Below are positions 1-8,926 of a stretch of DNA of 64,000 nt, piece by piece. Location: the NCBI RefSeq assembly GCF_014023275.1, contig NZ_CP054698.1:6533001-6597000 (forward strand). Direction: 5' to 3'. The translations under genes and the position numbers were made by a program. The notes beneath the pieces were generated by a model. The model did not search any database and had not been told where the DNA came from. It worked only from the letters and a program-made list of their open reading frames with translations. Within the stretch, counting starts at the first letter, position 1; every line of letters begins with the position of its first letter. This DNA is from Nostoc edaphicum CCNP1411. Lineage in GTDB: Bacteria; Cyanobacteriota; Cyanobacteriia; Cyanobacteriales; Nostocaceae.

Positions 1-210
1 TATATTTATTTTTACCCACCTAAATAACCTTGCCTGTATAACTGTATGACTTAAATTTTGATATTAACTTGACGATTACTTGTTGTTAACTTTAAAAAAT
101 AATTTTTTTATCTTATTAGGGTGTATCATTAGCGTTAATTCCTAAGTTATTAGATAAATAAAAAGTATTTTATTAGATAAAATAAACTACAAATATCATC
201 AGGAGTATCT

Positions 211-879
211 ATGCGTTTTTCTCAGTTTGCAGGGATTCTTGGTTGTACAACAGCAGCTTTTATATCAATTGCACCCATACAGGTAGAAGCTGCAACTTTT
301 AAAGTGATATCTGGAGTCACCAGCATTGATCGTGACCACCAGGATATTCTTAGAAATATCGGGCTAATTTTGACAGGCACTAATCAGACAGTCACACCAA
401 TTCCCAGCAATTATTTGCTTGGCTTCAATATCGACTCAGCCACCAACTTTACATTCAGTGACGAGGGCGGTTTTACTCCGCTCTCAGGTACAATCGAGCA
501 TACTGGTACTGTTACCTTCAACGATCAAATTACTGTTGGTGAGTTTTCAATAGGTTTTGCTCCAGGACGTACCCTCCCAGATGCCAGCGGATTTGTTTTA
601 AGAGACACATTTTCTTTAAATACAATTTTGTTTGATTTAAGTCTTCCGGAACCTGTAGCATTTGATGGCCAAACTTTAACCATTCCTGATGTTAGATTGT
701 TGATTTCTCCAGAGTTTGCAAATATACTAGGCGACCCTGACTTAACAGGTTTGTTTGCTGGAACTGCACGAATTGATGCTCAAGTTGCTGCCGTACCTGA
801 ACCTGACAGTGTACTGGCAGTTTTGGCAGTGGGTGCGGCTCTCTTGGCAACGAGATTTTATAAAATTAAATGCACTTGA
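211..879 (+). CDS. PEP-CTERM sorting domain exoprotein
   Basis: 222-residue predicted secreted protein of unknown function. The N-terminus is a Sec signal peptide (residues 1-28, ending near VEAA). The body is beta-rich with no enzyme motif I recognise. The C-terminus has the tripartite PEP-CTERM signal: VPEPDS at about residue 194, a hydrophobic segment (VLAVLAVGAALLA), then a short basic tail. By family knowledge such proteins are handled by an exosortase-type system and displayed or released outside the cell. An AGGAG ribosome binding site at 201-205 fits the ATG at 211. The 3' end overlaps the convergent oxidoreductase gene by 14 bp. Confidence 0.82.
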   Translation: MRFSQFAGILGCTTAAFISIAPIQVEAATFKVISGVTSIDRDHQDILRNIGLILTGTNQTVTPIPSNYLLGFNIDSATNFTFSDEGGFTPLSGTIEHTGTVTFNDQITVGEFSIGFAPGRTLPDASGFVLRDTFSLNTILFDLSLPEPVAFDGQTLTIPDVRLLISPEFANILGDPDLTGLFAGTARIDAQVAAVPEPDSVLAVLAVGAALLATRFYKIKCT

Positions 880-2407
880 TATCTTGAAGCATGGCTAAAT
901 GCTTATTAACAGGTGCAAGGGTATTTGCAGCAATCATCCCACTGGCGGCGACTGCTGGTAAACCAATGCCGGGAAATGTCGAGTCTCCACAGCACATCAA
1001 TCCCGGTAGAGGTGTGCCAGGCCCAGGAAACATACTAGATCCAGCCTGAATTGCTGGCCCATAAGAACCTTGGTGACGACGGAGATAACGCTCGTGGGTG
1101 AGAGGTGTACCAACAAGTGTGACTTCGCAACGAGAGCGAATATCTGGAATGATCCGCTCTAGTGCTTGCCACATTACTTCTGCACGCGATCGCTTTTGCT
1201 CGGCGTATTCCTGGTTCTTTCTATCCATTCCCTGCCAGATAGAGTATGGCTCATTACCAGGAGTATACACATGAATCACGTGTTTACCCGGTGGTGCAAG
1301 GGATGGGTCGAGAATTGAAGGAATTGAGATCACCACAACATTCTGAGGTGCTGTTATGCCCAATTCCCAGTCATTAACCACGATGTAATGACACCGCAAA
1401 TCTGACTGTAATCCTTGAGCATCAATACCTAAATGCAGATGCATGAAGCTATCACACTCAGGTGTCGCCTGTCGTTTAGCGCGGTAGTTTTTGGGTATTG
1501 CCTTTTCTGGTAGTAGCTTCAGTGTGTCCCAAACCGATGCATTAGAAATTACTGCTCGACGCGCCCGAATTTCTTGGCGATCGCGCAGACGCACACCCAC
1601 TGCACGATTCCCTTCTACAAGCACTTCCTCCACATGAGCGCCCAGCATCAGCTTCCCGCCGTGACGCTCCAATCCTTGTACAAGGCTGTCAACTAAAGCA
1701 CCACTACCACCAATGGGATATTCAAGTACTGCATCTGGTCGATACCAATCAGCAAACATAAATGCTACCTCTGCGGCACTAGTGCCATCTGCGGGTAGTC
1801 CAGAAAGCAGAAAACACAGCAAATTCAGCCAATTTCGGGTAAATGGGTCTTTAACAACGCCATCCATAATCCGGCTGAAAGGGCCCGTCAACTTGATGAC
1901 ATCTGTCAGATGTTTTGCCAGAGATGGGGCAAACGGGGCTACAGTTCTAGCTGCACCCAAATCAAAACGTAATGCGGCTGGTGGTATAGAAATTGCTGCA
2001 CTAGCGAATGGTTCCATAACGCGCTGGAGTTCTTGCCATTCGGTAACAGCATGATTACCACGCAATTTCATCAGCACTTCAGAAAATTGCTCTGCACCAA
2101 CCGATGTGTCAAAATCACCTTCTGGTAAACAACAACCCCAAGTATCGTAGGTTACGCATGGTAGTTCAGAACCAATTGCATCCAATACTTGTTTTAGGGG
2201 ATTGGTAGATGGACTGTAAGACAGTCCAGAATAAAGAGACGGCCCTGAGTCAAATTTGAAACCGTTGCGCTCAAAGCTGTGGGCCGCACCACCAGGGATG
2301 GAGTGGCTTTCGCAGACTATTACATCAAAGCCATACCGTGCCAAAAGAGCAGCACAACTTAAACCGCCAATACCGCTACCAATGACGACTATATCTGTAT
2401 TTTGCAT
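866..2407 (-). CDS. CrtI/CrtISO-type FAD-dependent oxidoreductase
   Basis: 513-residue flavoprotein of the phytoene desaturase / carotenoid isomerase superfamily. The N-terminal dinucleotide-binding motif reads VVIGSGIGGLSCAALLARYG (residues 7-26), followed by an ESHSIPGGAAHSFE segment typical of the FAD site. The C-terminus has the family signature CCGDSTFPGIGLPAVAASG. The length matches CrtISO-like proteins. The substrate cannot be read from sequence: carotenoid isomerisation or desaturation is likely from the family, but cyanobacteria also hold uncharacterised paralogues. No other carotenoid gene is adjacent, so context does not help. Confidence 0.8.
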   Translation of the reverse strand: MQNTDIVVIGSGIGGLSCAALLARYGFDVIVCESHSIPGGAAHSFERNGFKFDSGPSLYSGLSYSPSTNPLKQVLDAIGSELPCVTYDTWGCCLPEGDFDTSVGAEQFSEVLMKLRGNHAVTEWQELQRVMEPFASAAISIPPAALRFDLGAARTVAPFAPSLAKHLTDVIKLTGPFSRIMDGVVKDPFTRNWLNLLCFLLSGLPADGTSAAEVAFMFADWYRPDAVLEYPIGGSGALVDSLVQGLERHGGKLMLGAHVEEVLVEGNRAVGVRLRDRQEIRARRAVISNASVWDTLKLLPEKAIPKNYRAKRQATPECDSFMHLHLGIDAQGLQSDLRCHYIVVNDWELGITAPQNVVVISIPSILDPSLAPPGKHVIHVYTPGNEPYSIWQGMDRKNQEYAEQKRSRAEVMWQALERIIPDIRSRCEVTLVGTPLTHERYLRRHQGSYGPAIQAGSSMFPGPGTPLPGLMCCGDSTFPGIGLPAVAASGMIAANTLAPVNKHLAMLQDIKCI

Positions 2408-2471
2408 ATCCCCTATGTTTGCAACCCATTGTCTTTTTATCTTAATAAAAAGTTACTATAGCGGTTTCTAG

Positions 2472-2879
2472 TTATGAATCAAAAATAGAAACTACATTAA
2501 CACTAGTTACTCGATGCATGGGCTTTGTTCTTTTCTCAGTTGTGACTAATTCCTCTGCGCCAACTGACAACGCCGCAGCTACATGAAGCGCGTCCATAGC
2601 TGCTAAACCATACTGAGAAGCAATTTGGTAAGCATCTTGAACAATATGAGCTAAATCACTCGCCCAATAGGTAACATCGCTAAAAAATTCTTCATAGAAT
2701 TGAGCTTCTTCTGTTTGCTTGTTAAAAACTGATTTAGGACTTACCTCTAATTTGACAAATTCACTAGAAGCAAATTCCCGTTGGGAATCTCCTAATATTT
2801 CAAGAGCTTTCTCGGCAATTCTACTGATACCATCTGTTGCGCTGATTAACACTCCAGAATCAATATAAGTTATTTTCAT
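2472..2879 (-). CDS. PIN-domain protein, probable VapC-type toxin
   Basis: 135 residues with a PIN-like fold: an N-terminal acidic strand (TYIDSGVLI, Asp7) and the conserved AMDALHVAAAL helix carrying a second catalytic-site Asp near residue 96. PIN toxins are metal-dependent RNases. It starts 6 bp after the stop of the small upstream gene, and its ribosome binding site (AGAGAAGA) lies at that junction, the order expected of an antitoxin-toxin operon. Toxicity is inferred from family and arrangement. Confidence 0.72.
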   Translation of the reverse strand: MKITYIDSGVLISATDGISRIAEKALEILGDSQREFASSEFVKLEVSPKSVFNKQTEEAQFYEEFFSDVTYWASDLAHIVQDAYQIASQYGLAAMDALHVAAALSVGAEELVTTEKRTKPMHRVTSVNVVSIFDS

Positions 2880-2885
2880 TCTTCT

Positions 2886-3131
2886 CTAGAGAACTTCTCT
2901 ACCCTGTATTCCACCTCTGCGATTGGCTAGTTCTTGTTCGATTTCATCTTCATTTAATAAATTCTTACCGGAAGCAACAATCCTAGTACGAATTTGCCAC
3001 AAACGTTCTCCCAATGGGGTTTTATTTGCAGAATTTTTCAAACGAAGAAATTCGACAAAATCTAAAACTTCCTCTTGTTTGTCTGGGGGAAGAGAACGCC
3101 ACTTTGTTAATAACTCTTGTTCTGGAATCAT
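2886..3131 (-). CDS. Small antitoxin-like protein (DUF2281-like)
   Basis: 81 residues. The N-terminal half (WRSLPPDKQEEVLDFVEFLR) matches the short helical pattern of DUF2281-type proteins, which commonly precede PIN toxins in cyanobacteria. The C-terminal half is charged and probably wraps the toxin. It is first in a two-gene operon with the PIN protein. No strong ribosome binding site precedes the ATG. Antitoxin function is inferred from position and family. Confidence 0.65.
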   Translation of the reverse strand: MIPEQELLTKWRSLPPDKQEEVLDFVEFLRLKNSANKTPLGERLWQIRTRIVASGKNLLNEDEIEQELANRRGGIQGREVL

Positions 3132-3250
3132 TAGAATTCACTCACTACTATTACTAAATTCGATTGGGATTAGGTATTTTTATTGTAGAAGTGAAACTTA
3201 CAAATAGGGATACAGTCACTTACTACAAACCTTTAATTATTCACGCCCAC

Positions 3251-5389
3251 TTACACCACTTGAAAACTAAAGCTAAGACTTGCCCAATTATTCACATCCA
3301 AGATATATGAGTCGGCTGCTGTACCATTCATCTCTGTTTTAAGGATGCTGGCGTTATGTAGGTCTTGTAGCAACGCTTGTGCAACATCCAAGGAATTCAA
3401 CAATGGGTTAATTGGTTGTTGTTCTGTGGAATACTTAGCAGTGTTCAAAGCGGCGATAGTTCCGCCAAAAGGGGCTGTACTAAAAATCAGCTGTTGTTCG
3501 CAAAAGAAAGCTGGCGCACCATTAGTTTGGGGTAGGGTGAGGGTTTCACCTGGAGCGATGACAACTTCTTTGAGGAGAGGCTTGGTATCTTCAGTGTTTG
3601 GTTCTTGAGGAGTTTCCCAAGAGTAGAAGGCAACTGCTGTATGATTATTCTTTAATCCCAGCAAGATTAAATATACTGGGCGATCGCTCTGGTTTTCCAC
3701 TCGATATTGCATTCGACTACCGATAGGGACAATTGGAGTGGGGAGTGATTTTTTAATCGGAGTTTCAGTTTTGAAAGCTCGTACTGTTTCGCGTTGCATG
3801 ACGACGCGAGGCGATATTTTACTAATTATTTCTAAAGTTACCTTGAGAGGCAAGCGAGAAGAACCTTGATTTTCCGTGAGTCGCCATAACTTGGCTGCTA
3901 GCAAGGTTGATAATTTGGGCGCTAACTTTTGCGCTGTTAATTTTACTGCTTCTCCTACTTCCCCCGTGGTATTAGGAATTAGCTCACCACCAAGAGTAAA
4001 TAGACCATAACGACTAGGAATTTCCTGTAGCTTACCAAATATATAATCAGCAGATTTTTCTCCTGCTACTACGGTGGACACATGGGAAGATGCGGCAAAG
4101 GCGCTTGTGGCGTCTACCCGCTCAATTCTTTCCAATCCAGTATCCAAAGCTATTGTTAAATTAATATTTCGGGGTAAAACCCGGACTGCTTCTTGGACAA
4201 GTTGCCCGACTTGTAGGGAATTTGCGCCTTCAATCTTGGAAATTTGCGCTTTTGCTGTTAACCCAGTCCGCGATCGCAATACCAATTGCTCTGTTGTTGC
4301 TAAAGTCAATCGAGAATTCACTCCGTAGTATAGCAAAACTTGGGGAGGTAATCCTGCCAACCACAGATGGACTGTTTTGCCGTCTTCTTCAATAGCTGTT
4401 ACCGCTCCTTCTGCACCAATAATACTGTCTGGCAAACCTAACCTCCTAGCCCCCTTCCCTACAAGGGAAGGGGGAGAATTCAAAGCCTCTCTCCTCTTAG
4501 GAGAGAGGTTTGGAGAGAGGTTTTCCAGATTCCCTGGTTGCTGTTTACTACCCAATTTGAATAGAGAATTTTCCACATGCGACAGGGCGACTTGAATTGT
4601 GGTGGCTGGGGTGAATTCCCACAAATACTGCGTCAAAGCGTAGGTAAATAACCCGGCACTAAAACCAGAAAATAGTCCTTCCCTTGCTGACTGCTTTGGT
4701 TCTGAGGTAGCTGCTAAAACAATCGGAGTGCTGGATAACTTCTGAGTTTTAAGTTGTTTAAGAAAGTCGAGTTCTTCTGTTGCTAACTTTGCTACTGACT
4801 CCTGAAGGGCGCGACTTTTTAATCCTAAGACTGTGCTAGCAGCATAATAGCTAGTATCTAATACTGCTGTTACACGGTCTGTGGGGAGCGATCGCAATAA
4901 TAGCAGTAGAGTTTCTTCTAATATATAGTTGACTATTTTCTCATTTTGTGTGTTTGTACTTCCATTAGCTGGCACCAGAGCATTTTGCATTGCCTCTGGC
5001 GATGTTTCCAATTTGACACGACTGCCATAACCGCTAAAGTGGAAGACGACTACATCACCGGGTTTAGCTTGCTTGCCCAGGTGATCTAAAAAAGCCGCTT
5101 CAATAAATTCCCTACTAGCTTCTTCCTCAGTTAAGGTGAGAATATCTGACCCTTGGAAACCAAAGCGATGAATTAAAAGTTCTCTTTGGAGTTCCACATC
5201 CGTCAGACAACCACTGAGGGCTGGAATTTTGGGGTATTGGTTAATACCTATTAACAATGCCAACTTACGCGAACTTGGTTGTGCCAAAGCCTGATAATAG
5301 CGATTTCCCAAAGACAACCACTCAGCTTCAGTTATCCCCAATACCGCGAGTATTGAGCCAATTCTCTGTAAAAACGTGCGCCGTTTCAT
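3251..5389 (-). CDS. Caspase-fold protein with Tyr/Ser dyad (pseudo-orthocaspase), Tat signal
   Basis: 712 residues. The first 20 residues hold a twin-arginine motif (KRRTFLQRIG) and a hydrophobic stretch, so export by Tat is likely. A peptidase C14 p20-like domain follows (about 40-260; LALLIGINQYP). The usual SGHG histidine is Tyr121 (FHFSGYGS) and the usual D-x-C cysteine is Ser180 (LDTSYYA), so the protein should not be a normal Cys protease. Such YS variants are known among cyanobacterial orthocaspases. A long C-terminal region (about 320-712) has no motif I recognise, but family members there often serve ligand sensing. Residues about 293-313 are encoded by a double-hairpin repeat inserted in frame. 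Confidence 0.85.
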   Translation of the reverse strand: MKRRTFLQRIGSILAVLGITEAEWLSLGNRYYQALAQPSSRKLALLIGINQYPKIPALSGCLTDVELQRELLIHRFGFQGSDILTLTEEEASREFIEAAFLDHLGKQAKPGDVVVFHFSGYGSRVKLETSPEAMQNALVPANGSTNTQNEKIVNYILEETLLLLLRSLPTDRVTAVLDTSYYAASTVLGLKSRALQESVAKLATEELDFLKQLKTQKLSSTPIVLAATSEPKQSAREGLFSGFSAGLFTYALTQYLWEFTPATTIQVALSHVENSLFKLGSKQQPGNLENLSPNLSPKRREALNSPPSLVGKGARRLGLPDSIIGAEGAVTAIEEDGKTVHLWLAGLPPQVLLYYGVNSRLTLATTEQLVLRSRTGLTAKAQISKIEGANSLQVGQLVQEAVRVLPRNINLTIALDTGLERIERVDATSAFAASSHVSTVVAGEKSADYIFGKLQEIPSRYGLFTLGGELIPNTTGEVGEAVKLTAQKLAPKLSTLLAAKLWRLTENQGSSRLPLKVTLEIISKISPRVVMQRETVRAFKTETPIKKSLPTPIVPIGSRMQYRVENQSDRPVYLILLGLKNNHTAVAFYSWETPQEPNTEDTKPLLKEVVIAPGETLTLPQTNGAPAFFCEQQLIFSTAPFGGTIAALNTAKYSTEQQPINPLLNSLDVAQALLQDLHNASILKTEMNGTAADSYILDVNNWASLSFSFQVV
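4448..4510. repeat. REP-like double hairpin inside a coding region
   Basis: Two perfect hairpins in tandem: arms CCCCCTTCCCT (4450-4460) and AGGGAAGGGGG (4464-4474), then CCTCTCTCCT (4486-4495) and AGGAGAGAGG (4499-4508), each with a 3-nt loop. The second stem resembles the hairpin at 20469-20493. This looks like an intergenic-type dispersed repeat lodged in frame within the caspase-fold gene. Confidence 0.8.
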
Positions 5390-5525
5390 AATTAGCTATC
5401 AGCCCTCAGCTATCAGTTAGCAGCTTACAGGGCTGAACTCTGTAGTGTAAAGTTACAAAAGTGTGGGGAGTGGAGGGGCGGGGGAGCAGGGGAGAATATA
5501 TCACCAATGCCCAATGCCCAATTCC

Positions 5526-6704
5526 CTAAACTGGCACTTCTATCCGCATTGCCCGCGCCAACTCTGCTGCTACTTCAGGACGGGAAAATTCTGGTGGAGG
5601 TAACTCACCGCGCCGCAGCATTTCTCGGACTTTTGTTCCCGATAGATGAATGCGTTCTTCTGGCCTGCTGGGACTAGTTTTAGATGTTGCCATCTGCTTA
5701 GTGCGCGTGCAGTAGAAAGCGTGTTCAAATTTCATTGGCACAATGCCTAATTCAGTTGGCGCAAACTCTTCAAATATATACTGAGCGTCGTAAGTGCCAT
5801 AATAGTCACCGACACCAGCATGATCCCGTCCAACAATAAAGTGAGTACAGCCGTAGTTTTTGCGGACTAAAGCATGGAATATGGCCTCACGAGGCCCAGC
5901 ATAGCGCATTGCGGCTGGATTTATTGCTAAAGCTACTCGGTCTAAAGGGTAGTAATGTTCCAGTAAAATTTCATAGCAACGCATCCGCACATCAGCGGCA
6001 ATATCATCTTCTTTTGTCGCCCCGACTAATGGGTGCAAAAATAGACCGTCAACAGTTTCTAAAGCGCACTTTTGAATATATTCATGGGCGCGGTGGATGG
6101 GGTTGCGAGTTTGAAAGCCGACGATGGTTTTCCAACCCTTGTCTTTAAACATTTGCCGTGAGGCAGCTGGATCAATTTGGTAAGTGGGAAACTGGGGATG
6201 AGGTTCACGCTGCAACAGCCAAATATCACCCGCCAGATTTACAGTACCTTGGTTATAGAGTACCTGCACGCCTGGATGATTGACATCATCAGTGCGGTAG
6301 ACATTTCTTGCTTCGCGGGTTTTGTCGTAGTGATATTTTTGGGTGAGTTGCAAAACTCCGATAAATTCGCCTCTGGAGTTATCCAGACGGATTAAGCCGT
6401 CTTCTGGCAACGGGGAAGCTACTTCTTCGTTTACCGATAGTGTAATCGGGATTGACCACACAAGACCGTTAGCTAATCGCATTTCTGTAACAGTGCGATC
6501 GTAGTCTTCCTGGTTCATAAAACCCGTGAGTGGACTAAAAGCACCGATCGCAATCATTTCTAGATCAGAAACGGCGCGATCGTCAAGTTCTACTCGTGGC
6601 AAAAAGTCAGCTTTTGATAGGAACTCTGCTCTTTGTTCTGATGTGGCGATACGGTTAACCAACTGTCCACCGTGGGGGGCTATGGCATCTGGATTGTGAC
6701 TCAA
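5526..6704 (-). CDS. sat: Sulfate adenylyltransferase (ATP sulfurylase)
   Basis: 392 residues, the usual length of monofunctional bacterial-type ATP sulfurylase. It makes adenosine 5'-phosphosulfate from ATP and sulfate, the first step of assimilatory sulfate reduction in the cytosol. Visible active-site motifs are [11 protein letters not shown] (198-208, the HxxH-type ATP site) and GRDHAG (292-297). There is no APS kinase fusion at either end. It is a single gene with long spacers on both sides and no sulfur operon partner nearby. Confidence 0.96.
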   Translation of the reverse strand: MSHNPDAIAPHGGQLVNRIATSEQRAEFLSKADFLPRVELDDRAVSDLEMIAIGAFSPLTGFMNQEDYDRTVTEMRLANGLVWSIPITLSVNEEVASPLPEDGLIRLDNSRGEFIGVLQLTQKYHYDKTREARNVYRTDDVNHPGVQVLYNQGTVNLAGDIWLLQREPHPQFPTYQIDPAASRQMFKDKGWKTIVGFQTRNPIHRAHEYIQKCALETVDGLFLHPLVGATKEDDIAADVRMRCYEILLEHYYPLDRVALAINPAAMRYAGPREAIFHALVRKNYGCTHFIVGRDHAGVGDYYGTYDAQYIFEEFAPTELGIVPMKFEHAFYCTRTKQMATSKTSPSRPEERIHLSGTKVREMLRRGELPPPEFSRPEVAAELARAMRIEVPV

Positions 6705-6898
6705 CGTAATCCCCTCTTTGCTTTTACTGTTATTGTTTCAGATTATGTACTAACTTATCAAATGCTGGTACTGAGAAAAAAAGAGTTTAAAGGATGGAGG
6801 AAAATTGTTGCAACTAGCCTCTAAGCGATCTGATTAGGTTAGGCTAAAGCTAATCCAGCCTCAATTTTCAGAATAGTTCCTTTATAAGGAAAGTGCTT

Positions 6899-7552
6899 AT
6901 GACTGCTGTATCCCCCGTTGTTAAACCTGTTAGCCAAATGCGGATAACGCCTGGTAGTACAGTAAATATCCAGGATATAAGCTGGGAAGAATTTGAGTCT
7001 ATTTTGCAAGAACTGGGTGAAAAGCGATCGCTACGAGTTGCTTACAGCAAGTCTACGTTAGAAATTATGGTTCCTCTACCCGAACACGAAAAATCAAAGG
7101 ACTTAATTTCGGATATTGTAAAAATCTTGCTGAAGATCGCTGGGAAAAGTTATGAACCCTTCGGTTCAACTACCTTCAAGCGGGAAAATATAGCGGGGGT
7201 AGAACCAGATGCTTGCTTCTACATCCAAAATTACCAAAGAATGATTGGTCGTCGCAAACTAGAACCAAACGATCCGCCTCCTGATTTGGCAATTGAAACA
7301 GATGTAACATCAAAAACAACTCTTGATGCATACGTTGCGATCGCAGTTCCAGAACTATGGATTTACGATAGTAAAAAGCTGAGGATTTATTTACTCAGAG
7401 ATGGACATTATATCGAATCTGATAACAGTCCTAACTTTCCAAATATCCCTCTAACTCAAATTATTGTCGCTACGGTTGAACGAGCTTGGCAAGTAGGAAC
7501 CGTGCAAGCTTTGAAAGAGTTTGAAGGGGCATTAGAGAGAAGTAGTTTTTGA
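6899..7552 (+). CDS. Uma2/DUF820 family protein (PD-(D/E)XK fold)
   Basis: 217 residues from ATG 6899; AAGGA at 6886-6890 sits 8 nt upstream, so this start is preferred to GTG 6893. Family hallmarks are a central GVEPDACFYI strand and PPDLAIETDVTSKT, the acidic residues of the putative PD-(D/E)XK active site, then VPELWIYD. The family is greatly expanded in cyanobacteria and its cellular role is not established. The last 200 bp recur about 93% identical at 8319-8518, beyond the ParDE pair. Confidence 0.85.
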   Translation: MTAVSPVVKPVSQMRITPGSTVNIQDISWEEFESILQELGEKRSLRVAYSKSTLEIMVPLPEHEKSKDLISDIVKILLKIAGKSYEPFGSTTFKRENIAGVEPDACFYIQNYQRMIGRRKLEPNDPPPDLAIETDVTSKTTLDAYVAIAVPELWIYDSKKLRIYLLRDGHYIESDNSPNFPNIPLTQIIVATVERAWQVGTVQALKEFEGALERSSF

Positions 7553-7620
7553 TAGAGAGTACGTAAGCGTAGCCCGCCGCAGGTATCGCTTTTGCTAATT
7601 GATCCTTGTATGGCAATAAA

Positions 7621-7639
7621 TGGCATAAATTGGCATAAA
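7621..7639 (+). promoter_or_regulatory. Direct repeats upstream of parD, candidate operator
   Basis: TGGCATAAA occurs at 7621-7629 and 7631-7639, one helical turn apart, 32 bp before the antitoxin start. Type II antitoxins usually repress their own promoter through such repeats. Operator function is inferred. Confidence 0.4.
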
Positions 7640-7670
7640 GTAATATTATGAAGGAAAAATTAGGGAAGTT

Positions 7671-7946
7671 GTGCCAGTGAAAAGTATAAATATATCTCTC
7701 CCTGATGCAATGCGGACTTATATAGAAGAGAAAGTGGCAACTGGTGGTTACAGCAGCGTCAGTGAATATTTTCGTGAGTTAGTGCGCCAAGACCAAAAGC
7801 GTCAAGCGGCTGAACGTTTAGAAACGATGCTTTTAGAAGGTTTAAATTCTGGGAATGCAACTGAGATGACTCCTGATGATTGGGAAGATATACGCCAAGC
7901 TGTGCGGGAAAGAATCACCAAGCATAAAGAGTCAAACCAAGGTTAA
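7671..7946 (+). CDS. ParD-type antitoxin, ribbon-helix-helix
   Basis: 91 residues from GTG 7671 (GGGA a few bases upstream). The N-terminus SINISLPDAMRTYIEEKV...GGYSSVSEYFRELVRQDQ is the ParD ribbon-helix-helix DNA-binding domain, and the acidic C-terminus should bind the toxin. Its stop codon shares one base with the ATG of the next gene, so the two are translationally coupled. Expected roles are neutralising ParE and repressing the operon. Confidence 0.88.
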   Translation: MPVKSINISLPDAMRTYIEEKVATGGYSSVSEYFRELVRQDQKRQAAERLETMLLEGLNSGNATEMTPDDWEDIRQAVRERITKHKESNQG

Positions 7947-8281
7947 TGAGCGACGTAAGCAAACGACCGCAAGTCATCCGCGATTTGATAGAATTAGCAA
8001 CTTATATTGCAGAAGATAACTTGGAAGCTTCAGATAGGTTTCTTGCAGCAGCAGAAATAACTTTCAAACAACTGGGTAAAATGCCAGGAATGGGAAAACC
8101 TTGTCAATTCTCTCATCCAAATTTATCTGGTGTTCGACAGCAAGCAATAAAAGGATTTAAAAATTATCTTGTTTTTTATCTTCCTTCAGATTCCGGTGTA
8201 GAGATTCTTAGAGTCATTTATGGCGGACGAGATATTGAAGCAATCTTGGATGAAGATTTAGGAGAGAAGGACTTGGAATAA
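7946..8281 (+). CDS. ParE/RelE-family toxin
   Basis: 111 residues. The order of elements (AxxDLIELATYIAEDN, GKMPGMGKPC, GVRQQAIKGFKNYLVFYLP, VEILRVIYGGRDIEAIL) is that of the ParE/RelE superfamily. Pairing with a ParD antitoxin suggests the ParE branch, which poisons DNA gyrase, rather than ribosome-dependent RNases; that is family inference. The ATG overlaps the antitoxin stop by 1 nt. Confidence 0.87.
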   Translation: MSDVSKRPQVIRDLIELATYIAEDNLEASDRFLAAAEITFKQLGKMPGMGKPCQFSHPNLSGVRQQAIKGFKNYLVFYLPSDSGVEILRVIYGGRDIEAILDEDLGEKDLE

Positions 8282-8318
8282 TAATTACGAGTATTTTAAG
8301 GTGTCACTTTCAGGATAA

Positions 8319-8525
8319 GCGATCGCAGTTCCAGAACTATGGATTTACGATAGTAAAAAACTGAGGATTTATTTACTCAGGGATGGACATTACATCGAAT
8401 CTGGTCACAGTCCTAACTTTCCAAATATTCCTCTCACTCAAATTATTGTTGTTACGGTTGAACGAGCTTGGCAAGTAGGAATTGTACAAGCTTTGAAAGA
8501 GTTTGAAGAGGCATTAGATAAATGA
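8319..8525 (+). pseudogene. 3' remnant of a second Uma2 gene
   Basis: About 200 bp are near-identical to the end of the Uma2 gene at 7337-7536, with about 13 mismatches by eye, roughly half silent in the Uma2 frame. The frame stays open to TGA 8523-8525 but no 5' part exists: the upstream 35 bp is unrelated. It reads as the tail of a former paralogue, with ParDE now between it and the intact gene. Confidence 0.8.
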
Positions 8526-8536
8526 TTTTAGTCCCT

Positions 8537-8926
8537 CTAAAACTGCAAATATTCCAACAGTAGTAACCGCAAGTAATCTAAAGTTATAATATAACTCTTT
8601 ATCTGTTCATAATTGCCATTACTGCCAAAATAAAAACTCGCAATCTGAGGTACATTTAAAACTCGCATAGCTTGTAATTGCTCAATGGCCTGAGCTTGAT
8701 TAACAATTTGACCTGTACTTTGAATTTGACTTGCATAACCTCTAAGATTTACTGTTAAAAGTTCAAGTTCTTCTAAAAAGGAAAACTCTTCATCTTCTGG
8801 TGGAAACTGAAGATAAATTTCTTGTCGTTCACCACGTGTATTTTGATAAATATGAGTCAATTGTGCTAATAATTGACTAATATTTCTCTTAACTAATTCT
8901 TGCTGATTTAAAATTGCTTTAGTCAT
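8537..8926 (-). CDS. Unknown protein, second gene of a coupled pair
   Basis: 129 residues from the ATG at 8926, chosen because GGAG stands 6 nt upstream; earlier in-frame ATGs at 8938 and 8929 fit less well. No family recognised. The protein is mostly helical, with a leucine-rich C-terminus (LDYLRLLLLEYLQF) and no signal peptide. It overlaps the end of the upstream gene by 8 bp, so the products probably act together. An immunity or antitoxin role is possible but only inferred from arrangement. Confidence 0.6.
   Translation of the reverse strand: MTKAILNQQELVKRNISQLLAQLTHIYQNTRGERQEIYLQFPPEDEEFSFLEELELLTVNLRGYASQIQSTGQIVNQAQAIEQLQAMRVLNVPQIASFYFGSNGNYEQIKSYIITLDYLRLLLLEYLQF

Noticed and set aside
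7621..7639. A second integration site, since TGGCATAAA matches the island arm sites
   Set aside because: No att-like duplication or integrase nearby; the position fits a ParD operator better. The match is short enough to be chance.
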